Positions 50,501 through 61,998 of a stretch of 64,000 nt of DNA are shown piece after piece. Under the pieces are notes generated by a model, which was not told where the DNA came from, did no database searches, and saw nothing but the letters and a program-made list of their open reading frames with translations. Position numbers and translations under genes: made by a program. The DNA is from Diphasiastrum complanatum. Taxonomy: Eukaryota; Streptophyta; Lycopodiopsida; Lycopodiales; Lycopodiaceae. The DNA is taken from NCBI GenBank assembly GCA_029204225.1, contig CM055092.1, forward strand, positions 66,949,423-67,013,422. The letters run 5' to 3'. The first letter of the stretch is position 1. Each line of letters begins with the position of its first letter.

Positions 50501-53500
50501 CTGTCATCTTGTTGCTGTCATAAAAGAAAACAGGAACTTAGAGAACTTGGAGATGAGCGAATTCGAATTGAGCAACATGAAAAGGTTCAACGTAAACTGC
50601 TATGCCTTCCCAACTCTCTGGTTGGTGCATCTACAAAGTTGGCTGCAAGCAATTCTGACACTCCTCACGTATGGTGCAGCTTGCTTTCTCTTACTGCACT
50701 AGTTTTGCAATTCTGTTACCAAAGCAAGCAAGTCATTTTTATGTCATCATGGCTTTTAGTTTCTTGCTAGTACTAGTCTGAGTCTATGTTGTGCATATCC
50801 TAATAAAGGGCAAGAAAGGTAAAGTGCTTGAAGATGATGGACAGAATAGAAGATTGAGGCATGGATCTATGTTAGCTGATCCTAAAAGTGGTTCAAGCAC
50901 CAAGCGGCGTAGGAGCACTCAATCACCTGCTCGGGAAACAGGAAACAAATTGCCCAGGTTAGGTTTTGTAGAAATAAAGCTACGAGAAAACATATACAAT
51001 GACCAAAATCTGAAATCAGCTCTATTTAATAGAGATGTTAAAACCTACCCTGCAACTGAAAAGAAATATAAACTGGAAGGACACTCCATGCATCAGTTGC
51101 AAACATTCAGTGACAAGGTTGCAAATAGTATGTTGTGGAATGACCAAAGTGAAACTCTAGGTATTGACATGGATGTTCTAGCAGAAAAGAAATCCCCAAC
51201 AAATCATTGTCAAAAGAAAGAAAGTGCGATATCTACAAGAAAAGACAAGATTCCAGCATGGGTTGAGAGAATATGCAAGCCTATGCAAAATCTTTGTGAA
51301 TCTCATTGTAAGCATGCTCATGAGAAGTTTCCTGTAAGTTCTAACCTTAGGAGAAGGAGTGTCAGACCTCCTGGTGCCTTTTTCAAAGTTGGTAAGCCTA
51401 TTAACTGGATGCAACAACCCATGAAGGTCATCAAAGACGAAGCAGCTTCACGTTGCATGGAGCGCCCTGAGAGGCTCTCCTACCCGATTGAAGATACTGA
51501 AGCAAATAATCCGCATAAAAGGGATACCAAGCATTTGGTTGAAAGAAATATACAACAGCGAATGAAAGACTTTCAAGGGAAGGGGCACATGACTTACATC
51601 CAAAAAGACATATTCAGCAACATGCTTAATAATAGTTCATCTTTGTTGGTGGACAATAAATACTATCCTTCACTTCAAAAAATACATTCTGGAATAATGC
51701 CATCACTCTCTGTTGAAGAAAAACCAGCTGTGTCTGCAATTTTTGAAGAGACACTTATCAAAAGCTCGGGCTCAAATTTGGCTGTTGGTAAAGAGATTCC
51801 CGACAATGGCTTGGATCTTCAGAAGGTGTCCGAGGTCAGTACAGCTCCGAAGTATCTGATTATTGATTCAGACAAGCTCGAGGATAGAGATAAGAGTACT
51901 GGGGCAGTTTCCTCTGCGAGCACTTGCACAATTAAAGGCAATGGAGAAAGGCCTGAAGAGTGGATGACCGTTGGAGATTTTGGTAGTGAGCCAAATGGAA
52001 GTGTAGCACCCATCTGTAATCCAGAAATACGGGTATATGGAAATGCCGTAGCTGTTCTTCCTGAAGCTGCTTCAACTAGCACAGTAATTTGCCCTTCTCT
52101 AGAGACCGCGGCAGAGAAGTCTTCGACTTCAAGTGAGAGCGAAATGGTTGGGCCTGAACCCGGGCACGCATGTGAAACTGTGCAGCATCAACAGCAGCCA
52201 TTTGATCTAGATGCAGAAAATAGTAGGCATCTTAGTCACAATGAACAGAAGGCTAGTTGTAGCACTCATGTAGAGACAAAATATTCCAAACAGCCAAGCA
52301 TTGGCTACAGAACACAGCTTGAAGAGGAGGTATTAAAACGTGCACTGCTGGAAGTCATACTACAATCGATGTTAAATGAAGATAATCAGCAACCCGCTAC
52401 TGGTGATCTGCAGAACAAGGACCATCCAAGTGATTTGGTGGCTGTTTCAAAAATTGCAAGCTGGTGACTTCTTTCGCCAACTTTTTTTGTTCTAGGGTCT
52501 TTCCAGTTTAATATGCAATCATCGATATGATGTCAAACATTTCATGTACTCTATGGTAATGCTTTTCTGTTACAGGTCTTTAGGATCTTCTCAAAAACAT
52601 GGGGATATGCAATCGGGGCAAAAGCAGGAAACTGTATCTTCTAGCCAAACTTCTACATTAGATTTATCTCCAGTTATTGAATGTCAGACTGACACACAAG
52701 CGTCTCCTGTCACACAGCCTCCACATAGCGATCTTTCACAGCCTTTGCAATCAGCATATAGCTCACGAGCAACTGCGGTTATTTCACACGGTGGATCATG
52801 TTCCTCGATTGGCCTATCCGTCTGGCCTTGGCCTGTGCCAATGTATGTCACGGCAGATGGGCGAATAACAGCTACGTCCCAAATTCCTCAATTTCCTCTA
52901 CTGCAAGTTTCTAACAATCTTTGCTTGTCGTTGCATGAGGCCTCAGTTGCCTTAAATCAGCAAGTAGCAGTTCCTATCACAACCACAACCATTGCAGTTA
53001 CGCAGCACCCTATCATCATACCTGACTCTGGTCTTCCCAATGGTTCTACAAAGGTGCATCAAGAAATAGCCGCAGGGCAGGAAAAGGATTTGGAAAGACC
53101 CAAAGAAGATTTTTCATCGCCCAGAACTCTAAACACATCTTTATGCTTCCCTCAACATGAAGCCAGCCTTATTCCATCGTTTGCACCGAATTCTGCAACT
53201 GTTCCAGCTGATTCCCGGTTCTTAGACACACCAAAATGCCGCGATGACGGAGTCATCATTGCTGCCGATGCCATAGCTAGACGTTATAGACCTAGACAGC
53301 GCGCAAGGCCAGGATTACGATTGGAAGAGATGCGATCCTTCACATACAGAGGATCTGTTGATGCCAATGAGCACTGCCAAGAAGTTTTTCAAGCACCCAA
53401 TGAGAGAGCCTTGGAGTTTGGAAGAAAACAGCTGTTGTCTACTGAGGCGGATCCCGAAGAACAGGGAACTGCTTTGGGAAAAGCAGCTTTTGATGCAACA

Positions 53501-55403
53501 TCTTGCCGAAACATGCCATTACCGGAAAGTCCATGTGAGGAAGGAATGCCCGGGTTGAAGGACAAGAATAAAATGGACGAAGAACAAGAACATGCAACGC
53601 TAGAGTGTGAGCATCCAATCGTTCAGCTAGGACAAAGCAAGCAGGAAATAGTTGTAGGAGTCATGACGCAAACAGAAGATTTTCTGAGAAGGGAATCTGC
53701 AACAAAAAATGAAATGAGCTCTCTCCCAGCTAAAAAACACGTTATAGAAGGTGGCGATTACAGTCACAATTTAACCCTTCAAAAAAGGTATTGGATACTT
53801 TTGCTAAGGTGTAATATGTGTGCGTTAATCGAACTTTAATGCCTTAAATAAACGGTTGAACATTCTGCTTTCATGTTTTATTTTGTCATTCAAATATCTC
53901 AGAGAATCTCCATGATAGAATTTTGATTCTTTCCTGCTTTTGTCGCTCCGCTAATGGCTTACCAGCTCACACTTTATCTATACACATTTTTTGTCAGTTA
54001 CTTCCAATCAACTAAATGGACAAAAGAAGAGCAGTCACAGCTAGCTGCATGGTCTTCGATTAAGAATTTTTCGTTGAGCGATACTTCTCCCGAGCACTTG
54101 TCGGAGCAATCCCTTCAACGTGATGAATGCTTTTTATCAGCGGGAGAAGTTAACTCCTACGGTAAATGACATCACTTAAACTGGCGTTATATGTCATTTT
54201 CTTTTGTACTTCGGCTGCTTCTTTGGAATGATAACAATGAGATTGAAATGAGTTTTGCTGAGACCACTGGACGTTTTGTCCTCTATGTCATGGTTAGAAT
54301 TGGGAAGAACGCTGTTTCCTCTTGTCAGCGAGGACATCACTAGCAGTAGCAGCAATAAAATATCTGAAAGTTTCACCAGCTCCAGCAAGGATTCGTCATC
54401 AACCACAGGAACATGCATAGTCAAATTAGGCTGTGTCAGATGTGAACCAGCTGTGGAAAGTGAAGGTCTCTTACTTTCTGAAGGTATTATACCTGTTTTA
54501 CTCTCCTAGATATGCTTATCTTATCAAAAGTATTCAGTTGAAGTAGCGAGTAATGCCAACTTGTAACTTCAGGTGAATTTGAGTCAGGAACAGTTGCATA
54601 TAATGTTGAGGAGGTTGGCCAACTTCATCCACAGTTATACATCGAGCCAGGAGAGATGGAAAATAAAGAGCTTGCTCCTGTTTCAAAGCTAGATGAGGGC
54701 TTCTTAAGGCCACGCTTCTTTCATGAAGAAGAAGCTGCTGGAAGTATGTCTGAGGGAGAAGTTTTACCTGGGTGTTTGGGTGAAAGAGGTGAGATACGAA
54801 AATTTTGATCGAGGAAATTTATAGAATAACAATTTTTTCGTTTTTGTCTCTACTTCAAAGACTTGCAAAATTGAACTCCCAATGTACAATTTCGAGCATG
54901 GATCCATGTCTCGAGAGCATTTATCATTATAGTTTCACATTTTGGCCTGCTTCCAATGGCATCAATAGCCCAATAGCCACCTTCTTTGTGCTCTCAGATA
55001 TCGATGGATACAGAAGATTATACTTCATGCATTATTAGGCTGTCTAGATAAGTCATCTCAGGGAGAAAATTGTTAACATGAATAGCTACATATTGTCCAC
55101 ACTAAGGATCATGATATGTTAGTGGATGAAAAGAGTTGTCCTGGCTCTTTATTTCAGTTATCATATTGCTGTGAGATACTTTGGAAGGCCTGAAAGGATC
55201 AAGCAAACAAGTCTCTTGAGATACTTTCCGAGGCTTAAAAGGCATCAAGCCAACAAGTCTCTTTCTTTTGTTCTCTTTTGGCCTTTATTGGTCGCATCAA
55301 CTAAAAGTCAAACTACACCTTTGGACGTATAACTTGTCTTGCACTTTCAGGGATGCACAACAATCCGAATTGTGAACAAAATGTTAGTTTCAGAATGCTT
55401 TAG
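46061..55403 (+). CDS. Large ten-exon gene, uncharacterised 2,223-residue protein
   Basis: Model: join 46061-47518, 47652-48894, 49168-49517, 50534-50668, 50809-52463, 52576-53787, 53998-54161, 54298-54483, 54573-54788, 55351-55403. All nine introns are GT-AG, the phases match at each junction, and the total is 6,672 bases ending TAG. A TGA at 46052 in the same frame supports the ATG at 46061. The product is Ser/Glu/Lys-rich and mostly disordered. Visible features: a basic helix near 18-32, a short coiled coil near 1018-1040, a helix LEEEVLKRALLEVILQSML (about 1565-1583), WPWPVPMY (1697-1704), MTQTED (1977-1982) and S-x-G-E motifs in exons 7, 8/9 and 9. No enzyme or membrane signature. The S-E-G-E motifs loosely recall the C-terminus of the ciliary protein TALPID3; I treat that only as a hypothesis. 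Confidence 0.75.
47652..48894 (+). CDS. Large gene, exon 2
   Basis: Acceptor CCAATTGCAG; begins TLDDSEPKIH in phase 0. Ends CAG|GTATTG in phase 1 after a basic stretch SKSPRRVEKAKLA. Low-complexity Ser/Thr/Glu-rich sequence. Confidence 0.75.
49168..49517 (+). CDS. Large gene, exon 3
   Basis: Acceptor TTAACTTGCAG; the split codon is completed as Gly, then TKGYPQSSNLKAKKG. It includes VTYPALTPKFG, an Ala run after DGSV and the helical KWRKLVTVQEARLASATNII. Ends CAG|GTACGG in phase 0. Confidence 0.75.
50534..50668 (+). CDS. Large gene, exon 4
   Basis: 45 codons, ELRELGDERIRIEQHEKVQRK first: a charged coiled-coil segment. Acceptor AAAACAG is weakly pyrimidine-rich; the donor CAC|GTATGG is acceptable. 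Both ends are phase 0, so the exon is skippable without a frame change. Confidence 0.6.
50809..52463 (+). CDS. Large gene, exon 5
   Basis: 551 codons plus two bases. Starts GKKGKVLEDDGQNRRLRHG with several basic clusters (STKRRRS, NLRRRSVRPPG); ends with the predicted helix LEEEVLKRALLEVILQSML. Donor CTG|GTGACT leaves TG, completed to a Trp codon by exon 6. Confidence 0.75.
52576..53787 (+). CDS. Large gene, exon 6
   Basis: Acceptor TTCTGTTACAG supplies the G that completes Trp. Contains the aromatic-proline WPWPVPMYVTADG segment, RRYRPRQRARPGLR, and MTQTEDFLRRES. Donor AAG|GTATTG. Confidence 0.75.
53998..54161 (+). CDS. Large gene, exon 7
   Basis: Acceptor CATTTTTTGTCAG. Reads YFQSTKWTKEEQSQLAAW onward and ends FLSAGEVNSY with donor ACG|GTAAAT. 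First S-x-G-E motif. Confidence 0.7.
54298..54483 (+). CDS. Large gene, exon 8
   Basis: Acceptor CTATGTCATGGTTAG; reads ELGRTLFPLVSEDITSSSSN onward, Ser-rich, and ends LLLSEG with donor AAG|GTATTA. The second S-E-G-E motif is created across this splice. Confidence 0.7.
54573..54788 (+). CDS. Large gene, exon 9
   Basis: Acceptor TTGTAACTTCAG; begins EFESGTVAYNVEEVGQLH, acidic, with the third motif MSEGEVLPG near its end. Donor GAG|GTGAGA. If this donor were not used the frame would end seven codons later at TGA 54806-54808. Confidence 0.7.
55172..55262. repeat. Two-copy ~45-bp tandem repeat in intron 9
   Basis: TGAGATACTTTGGAAGGCCT... (55172-55216) and TGAGATACTTTCCGAGGCTT... (55217-55262) are imperfect direct repeats ending AACAAGTCTCT. 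Confidence 0.8.
55351..55403 (+). CDS. Large gene, terminal exon 10 (tentative)
   Basis: The acceptor TTGTCTTGCACTTTCAG is strong and phase-compatible, giving MHNNPNCEQNVSFRML then TAG. Other phase-compatible acceptors exist at about 54990 and 55060, and reading through exon 9 is also possible, so the last 17 residues are uncertain. Confidence 0.4.
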
Positions 55404-55714
55404 AAAATATTTATTGTTGTGTTCTAGAATGTTAGCGTTCCATTGTGGAATGTTTTGGGAAGTTAAGATTTTTTTTTGGATTTGATGAAATAGGTGACAA
55501 AAACAATTTTTGAGAAAATTTTAGCTTTAAAACGAAATGATAGTGAGTAATAATTAACTCTAAAAGCTCAATAATCGATTGATTGGTTCCTCTCAAGTCT
55601 CAAGCTTGTAATGTAAAGTTATGGAGTAAAATAACAAAGTAGACATCATCAAGAAGTCACTAATGTTGATCAATAGAGCATTTATAGGAGAGACAAAAAT
55701 TATTACTCTCTCTA

Positions 55715-55803
<89 letters not shown>

Positions 55804-56164
55804 AATTGCCTCCACTTTTAGGTCTCCTTTTCAAAGCGACAATTGATAAACATCTAATGCTAGTGTTTTTGCAAGGACCTACAGACAACAAATAGAGAAT
55901 CTATATTCAAGAGGAATATCAAGTGGAAGGGGATAAGGTAATGCCTCCTTTACATTCACAACTCAATAATCCACAAGAATCATCACCTAAATTCACAAAA
56001 AGACTATCTAATGGACTTGAAAACAATAAAAGATGGTTATATCTTGGGTGAGTCAAGCTCACAAGGCGAGGAAATAACTTTGAGAGGTAAGAAGAACTTT
56101 TAAGTTGATGTCACCTTTGCCTTAGTGGCAAATATGATCATTGATGATGAGCCATGGAAGCTTC
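55404..56164. other. 3' flank of the large gene and spacer
   Basis: AT-rich, probably including the 3' UTR, then a microsatellite (55717-55800). No supported coding sequence. Confidence 0.45.
55717..55800. repeat. (CT)n(CA)n compound microsatellite
   Basis: About 23 CT units (55717-55762) passing directly into about 19 CA units (55763-55800). Confidence 0.97.
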
Positions 56165-56960
56165 TCATAATGCAAAATGGCTAGAAGTTATATGTGGAAA
56201 ATTCATCCATTGTGGAAGGTGGAAGATGGAACATGGGAGCTTATACTTTCGGAAGTCGCCTTTTGTTACTATTTGAGCTTTGTATTGGTCAATTCTTTGG
56301 TCAATCTCAAATACCCATAAATGCCCTTTTGCTTTGCTTCTTGCCAACAATTCTACAATATCCCAAGTCTTATTCTTTATCATAGACTCCATTTCCTCTA
56401 CGATTATTTAATGCCATGCCTCCTATTGTGGGCTATGTTATGCCTCGAAATGCATTTCAAGTCAAGCTTATTTTTCATGTGCGTATGTTGCAAACATCAT
56501 CTCATAAAACTTTTTTGATGCCTTTTGATCTTTGGCTAGTTGCTTTGGTTGGAATTTATCTTTTGATTCTTCTTGCCCTTCTTCTTGATCCATCTCTTTT
56601 GTATCCCTAATCTCAATTGCCTCTTGTGGCCCTCTTTTTGTCCAGACATGGCCTTTGATTCATTTAATGATAATGGCAGTTGTGGTATTTGGTCTACCTT
56701 TTGATTCTTCTTGTAATCCTTCATCCTCATCACAAAATCATGTCTTGTGACAATATAATTATTCTCTTTCTTGGGTCATCTGATTCATTGCCTCGTGCAT
56801 TGCTCGAAGGCTCTACAAACAAGCATGGTGTCCCTTGCACCAAGCCTTTTCCTCAATTTCTCAAAGACAATTAAATATGTAGTCCATCTGAACATTTGCA
56901 TGTGCCCCACCTACTATTTCCCATTCCAAACAATTTCTAATATGTTTTTCTTTACAACAT
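56165..56960 (-). pseudogene. copia RT N-terminus and linker, degenerate
   Basis: The minus-strand frame 56165-56392 reads MESMIKNKTWDIVELL, then WVFEIDQRIDQYKAQIVTKGD, the start of a copia RT with the usual Lys residues changed. Higher coordinates hold the Lys/Gln-rich linker between integrase and RT. No complete domain remains. Confidence 0.6.
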
Positions 56961-56993
56961 GACTTGGTGATGTAATCAACAGTTCTTGTAGGC

Positions 56994-57073
56994 TATGCTC
57001 AAAATGAGAACTAACCATTGGAAATTTTGGATGCATTTGAAAATTCTCAATGTTTAGTTCTCATTTTGAGCAT
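56994..57073. repeat. Imperfect hairpin with ~20-bp arms
   Basis: TATGCTCAAAATGAGAACTAA (56994-57014) is mirrored by TTAGTTCTCATTTTGAGCATA (57053-57073) around a loop of about 38 bases. A diverged half-copy (CAGTTCTCGTTTTGAG) occurs near 57219. Confidence 0.8.
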
Positions 57074-57245
57074 AATCTGCACACATAGTAGAATACATCA
57101 TTAGTAGATCGCCAAGTCATGCTATAAAAAAAACAAACTAGAAGTCGTTTGGAATATAGGTGATGGGGCACATGCAAATGTTCGGCTAATTCTTTATCAT
57201 ACAATGTGCATCCAATGGTCAGTTCTCGTTTTGAGAGGCCTATGC

Positions 57246-57320
57246 CACACTCACATTTATGACATACTCACATTTATGAGCATCTTGATGACACACTCAC
57301 ATTTATGAGCATCTTGATGA
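57246..57320. repeat. 29-bp tandem repeat, about 2.6 copies
   Basis: CACACTCACATTTATGA (57246-57262, partial), then two full units CAYACTCACATTTATGAGCATCTTGATGA in succession (57263-57291 and 57292-57320). Confidence 0.85.
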
Positions 57321-57467
57321 TTTTATTTGTTTGAGATATTGTTTCCACATCCATATTGATAACACCAAGACTTTGTAGGAGTTGTCATTCAAGTGAGGTT
57401 GCCATGTTGCAATGATCGATCCTCTTCTTTGAACTTGTTCAAATGCACCTAGCACTCTCTTGAAAAT

Positions 57468-58453
57468 CAAAAAACAATGACAAGAAGAAATCACAAAGAT
57501 TTGGAAACAATCTAGTCTCTTTTTTTCTCTCTTCTAGCAAATCTAGCACATAGACTTGATGATATCTTGATCACATTTAATCAACCTACAATATAATGAA
57601 CTTTTGAGCTCAAATAAACTTGAACCACACTCTTGAAAAGTTGAAAACCGTTAAAACAAGAGATCCTATCCAATTTTGAGCTTTCACAAATGCAAAAATA
57701 TTGAATCAATCAAAAACTATGTGCAAAAGCTAGAATCTTGATACATCTTCTAATAGAATGCAACATCCACAATCATGTGAAATTTTTGTCTCCACATTCT
57801 AGTAAGTGGATTAAAAAATTGGCCTACTCCAAGTTATTTGCACTAAAATGAAGCTAGGATCCACTTTCTACACTTGAAAATGCTTGATTTGAGATAGAAC
57901 CCATGCCAACTCCACATAGAATTGATGGCGCCCTCAAATACACATCTAGATTTGGCAAATCAAAAAACAATGACAAGAAGAAATCACAAAGATTTGGAAA
58001 CAATCTAGTCTCTTTTTTTCTCTCTTCTAGCAAATCTAGCACATAGACTTGATGATATCTTGATCACATTTAATCAACCTACAATATAATGAACTTTTGA
58101 GCTCAAATAAACTTGAACCACACTCTTGAAAAGTTGAAAACCGTTAAAACAAGAGATCCTATCCAATTTTGAGCTTTCACAAATGCAAAAATATTGAATC
58201 AATCAAAAACTATGTGCAAAAGCTAGAATCTTGATACATCTTCTAATAGAATGCAACATCCACAATCATGTGAAATTTTTGTCTCCACATTCTAGTAAGT
58301 GGATTAAAAAATTGGCCTACTCCAAGTTATTTGCACTAAAATGAAGCTAGGATCCACTTTCTACACTTGAAAATGCTTGATTTGAGATAGAACCCATGCC
58401 AACTCCACATAGAATTGATGGCGCCCTCAAATACACATCTAGATTTGGCAAAT
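57468..58453 (-). repeat. Perfect-looking 493-bp tandem duplication
   Basis: The block 57468-57960 is followed at once by 57961-58453 with no difference that I could see by eye. It lies in what should be the 5' leader/gag side of a minus-strand copia element whose primer site is at 58477-58488. Lack of divergence means a very recent duplication or an assembly artefact. Confidence 0.9.
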
Positions 58454-58476
58454 CCACCAACTTTAGCATGTAACCT

Positions 58477-58488
58477 GCTCTGATACCA
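58477..58488 (-). other. Primer-binding site of a minus-strand copia element
   Basis: Minus-strand TGGTATCAGAGC abutting the LTR at 58489. Confidence 0.8.
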
Positions 58489-58957
58489 TGTTTAAAAATC
58501 AGATCCAAAACATGCTTAGTGTATCATTAGATCTTTGGCTAAATTTGGATGCACATCTAGAATCATTCACAAGCTAAAAATCATTCATCTACCATGCTAT
58601 AACTTAGAAATTCATATCACAATCACTAAGATATAAGATAGTACTATCCATGTCCGTACAACAACAACATCATACTATCTTTGACACGTGGATTCAAGTA
58701 CAACAAGAAAATTCACATTCTACTCATTAGAACTCAAGATATCAAGAGAAATATGAAAGAGATGGACATAGAATCAAAAGAGGGAAGTTCTCCATACAAA
58801 ATGACAACATGAAGATGTATTTTCCACGCATGTATAGCTATTTATGACGGCCATAATGTCACTTGGCCACTTGCTCTAAAATTGCCCTAAAATGGTAACT
58901 TCAAGGTACTTCACAAAAAACCTAGTTTAACTTGACTAGATGCAATGTATCGATTAA
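58489..58957 (-). mobile_element. LTR family D, minus-strand 5' LTR (truncated)
   Basis: It starts TGTTTAAAAATCAGATCC beside the primer site and aligns over about 450 bases with 41770-42200, including the shared GATGCAATGTATC near the end. It is cut off at about 58957, where a plus-strand copia gag begins. Confidence 0.7.
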
Positions 58958-61257
58958 TGATGTTTTGGATATTGTTGTAGGTTTGGAACAACACAAAAAA
59001 ATCAAATGAGGTATGACAAGAGGGCCAAAAGGGCTCTACACATGACAAAGATGAATGTTATTAATGAGCTTCTTAAGGAAGTTGGTAAGAGTACTTCATC
59101 AAAGGGTGCTTGGGTTTCATTGAAGAAGCTTTATGAATCCAAGTCTACTTCTAGAGTGTTTACTCTAAGAAGGCAAATCTTCTCTTGTTTGCAGAAGAAT
59201 GAAGAAAGTCCAAATACTTTTATTTTGAGAGTGAAAGCATTGAATGATGAGCTAGCTTGCATTGATGGTAACATTAAGGAATGAGAGCTTGTTTAAGTTA
59301 TTCTTAATGGATTTTTGGATGCTCATGCTAACATTGTTCAAAGTCTTGCTATTCAAAAGACTTTGCCAAGTTTAATTGATCTTCAAGAGATCTTGATCAA
59401 TGAAGAATATAGGCTTCAAGCAAGAGGTGGATCTTCATCAACATCTCAAGTTGGAGAGGAGGCTATGTTCATCAAGGGCAAAAGCAAGTGGTCTAAAGGG
59501 CAAGATCAAGGGGAGGCTTCTTCAAATGGCAAAAAGAAAAAGAAATCAAAGCTCAAGTGCTTCTATTGTGGCATCAAAGGACACTTTTCAAGTGAGTGCT
59601 ACAAAAAGAAGAGAAATCAAGGAGACAAGCAATGTAATCTTACTCTTGATGAGGATGGTTTGGATGTTGAAGATGCAAATGATGATGCTTTTTCGTCTTC
59701 ATGTATGCTTGCTAATGATGGAGATCTAGATCCATGGTGGATTGATAGTGGAGCAAGTTCACACATGACTTTTCACAAAGCGTACTTCACCTCTTTGTTG
59801 GCATATGTAGATGAGAAGAGGGTGATCTACACAGCCAATGATGGTGAGTGTGCAATCAAAGGTATTGGCACAATTCCTATTTCTCTCTCTACAAATAGGA
59901 ATGTTCATTTGGAGGATGTTGTGTTCATTCCATCTATTACCAAGAATTTGCTTAGTGTGAGTCCATTGCTACGTAAAGGCCTCAAAGTTGAGTTTGATGG
60001 AGATGCTTGTATGATCAAAAGGAAGGATATCTTGATTGCAAAAGATAAAAGGCAAGGGAAGTTGTATAAACTAGATGCTTGTGTTATTGCTAACCAAGTT
60101 AGATGTGTTGCAAGAGAGCAAATACCTATTCAAGAGGTTTGGCATAAAAGGATGGGACACCTCAACTTCAAGTCATTGGAGGTAATGGGTAGGAAGCAAG
60201 TTGTGATTGGTCTTCCAAGTTCTTTAAAAAGTATCAATGATGTTTGTGAGTCTTGTGCTTTGTCAAAGTCACATAGACTACCTTATACTAGATCTACATC
60301 TAGATCTACAAAGCCTTTTCAAGTTGTACATTGGAATATTCATGGAATTACTACAATCAGCAATAGTGGAGCTAAGATGTATGTAGCTTTCATTGATGGT
60401 GTCTACTAAAGAGCAAAGATGAAGTGTATGAAGTCTTTGTTAAGTTCAAGAATGCAAGGGAGAACCAATTTTCCACAAGGATCAAGTGCTTAAGGAGTGA
60501 CAATAGTGGAGAGTACATATCTACCAAGGTCAAGGCTTTTTGTGAGGAGCATGGGATCAAGAGGGAGTATACAACACCAAGGACCCCACAACAAAATGGA
60601 GTGGATGAAAGGAAGTATAGGACTTTATGTCAAAGTGCCAAAGCCATGATGTAAGTGCTAAACTTGATAAGCCATTTTGGGATCAAGCTTTGCTGTATGC
60701 TAATTTCTTGTGCAATAGGTGGCCGAGTGCTATTTTGGATGGAAGGACACCTTTTGAGATGCTATTCAAGAGGAGGTCGAGTGTCAACTTTCTTAGAATT
60801 TTTGGATGCACATGTTATGTCAACATTACTCTTGATGATAGGACCAAGGAGGATCCATCTTCAAGGAAAGGTATTTTTGTTGGATATAGTGAGGTGAGCA
60901 AAGCCTACAAGGTTTACATGTCTTCTACTAACAAAGTCATTGCTGGTAGAGATGTCATTTTTGATGAGTGGAACATTCCAAAAGTATTCTCAAGCATTAT
61001 TGATGGTGATGTGGATGGATCTAACATTCATGATGTTGATGTAAAGGACCCTATTGTGGATGGTGATGATGAAGGACCATCATCAAGTCAAAAGCCAAGG
61101 AGAACATCAAGGGAAAGACAAATACGTTCAAGGCTCACTTATGATGAAAAGGATAAGAAAGTAGTTTCTGGAAATTATGTTGCTTTCCTAACCTCTTTTG
61201 ATGAACCCACATGTGTAGATGAAGCAAGGAAAGAAGAGGATAAGGCAAAAAACAATA
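58958..61257 (+). pseudogene. copia gag-protease-integrase fragment
   Basis: Gag is open from about 59006 but has TGA and TAA at 59282 and 59294. Then come a zinc knuckle (CFYCGIKGHFSSEC), the protease (WWIDSGASSHMTF), the preintegrase finger (WHKRMGHLNF, CESCALSK), an integrase core with missing segments and stops near 60406 and 60650 (RSDNSGEYIS, NGVDERKYRTL), the integrase C-terminus (GIFVGYSEVSKAYKVY) and the linker. It ends near 61257, just as RT would start, because another element inserted there. One catalytic-region Asp near the HWNIHG segment appears to be Asn. Confidence 0.9.
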
Positions 61258-61839
61258 TGAATATTGATAATCGTGAACGAAATTAATTCGGGTGGAGTTC
61301 GGATATGATTGCTGGCCATTGCCTGCTATATCATTCCTACAATCCTCCAGAAAGTAGACAGACCCTGCTGACCTATGTTATAAATGAATTCAGCATTCAA
61401 CAAGATTGAACCAATGTGTGGAATAGATAAAACAAGTGAATGAGATACACAAACAATAGCAAACAGTAATTCATTCGAGTTCAAACAAGATTTAGAACGA
61501 TGTGTGCATAACAGCTACATCATCCTCTATTGATCCTCTTTGTTTCAAGCACTGTGTGACAGACCCACACAACGCATTGGCATGAGAGAAACAGTATTCT
61601 CTCACGAACAGTGTCTCGCTTACTAGCGGACTTCTTGGATCTCTGTGGATCATGCTTAAAAAAATTGTCTCGCTCACAGGCGGACTTCTATTCTGTATAT
61701 TGTCTATATGCTTCTATATGTATTTTATGCATCTAGTAATTGCATACATTCAGAGTAGCATCTCAAATTAGATAGATTAGACAATCTATAACTAATTATG
61801 GATTACAAGAGTGGTGGGTTAGGCATGTCCTAACGCTCT
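61258..61839 (-). mobile_element. 3' LTR of a minus-strand copia element
   Basis: It is bounded by TG at 61258, inside the plus-strand copia linker, and by CCTAACG at 61833-61839, after which CTCTCCTGC reads as a minus-strand polypurine tract. The expected terminal dinucleotide at the right end is CG instead of CA, so the boundary is approximate. Confidence 0.5.
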
Positions 61840-61998
61840 CCTGCTGACGTCATCATATCATATCAGGGATTTGTATTTCATGGTACTTGTTTGATCTTCC
61901 TGATCCTTTGGAGCATGAAGGTTGAAAGTGTCGTGAAGATTTTCGTGTCGTTTGACTTTCTCCTATTATGTCGTGAACATTTTCCTTTCGTGAATATT

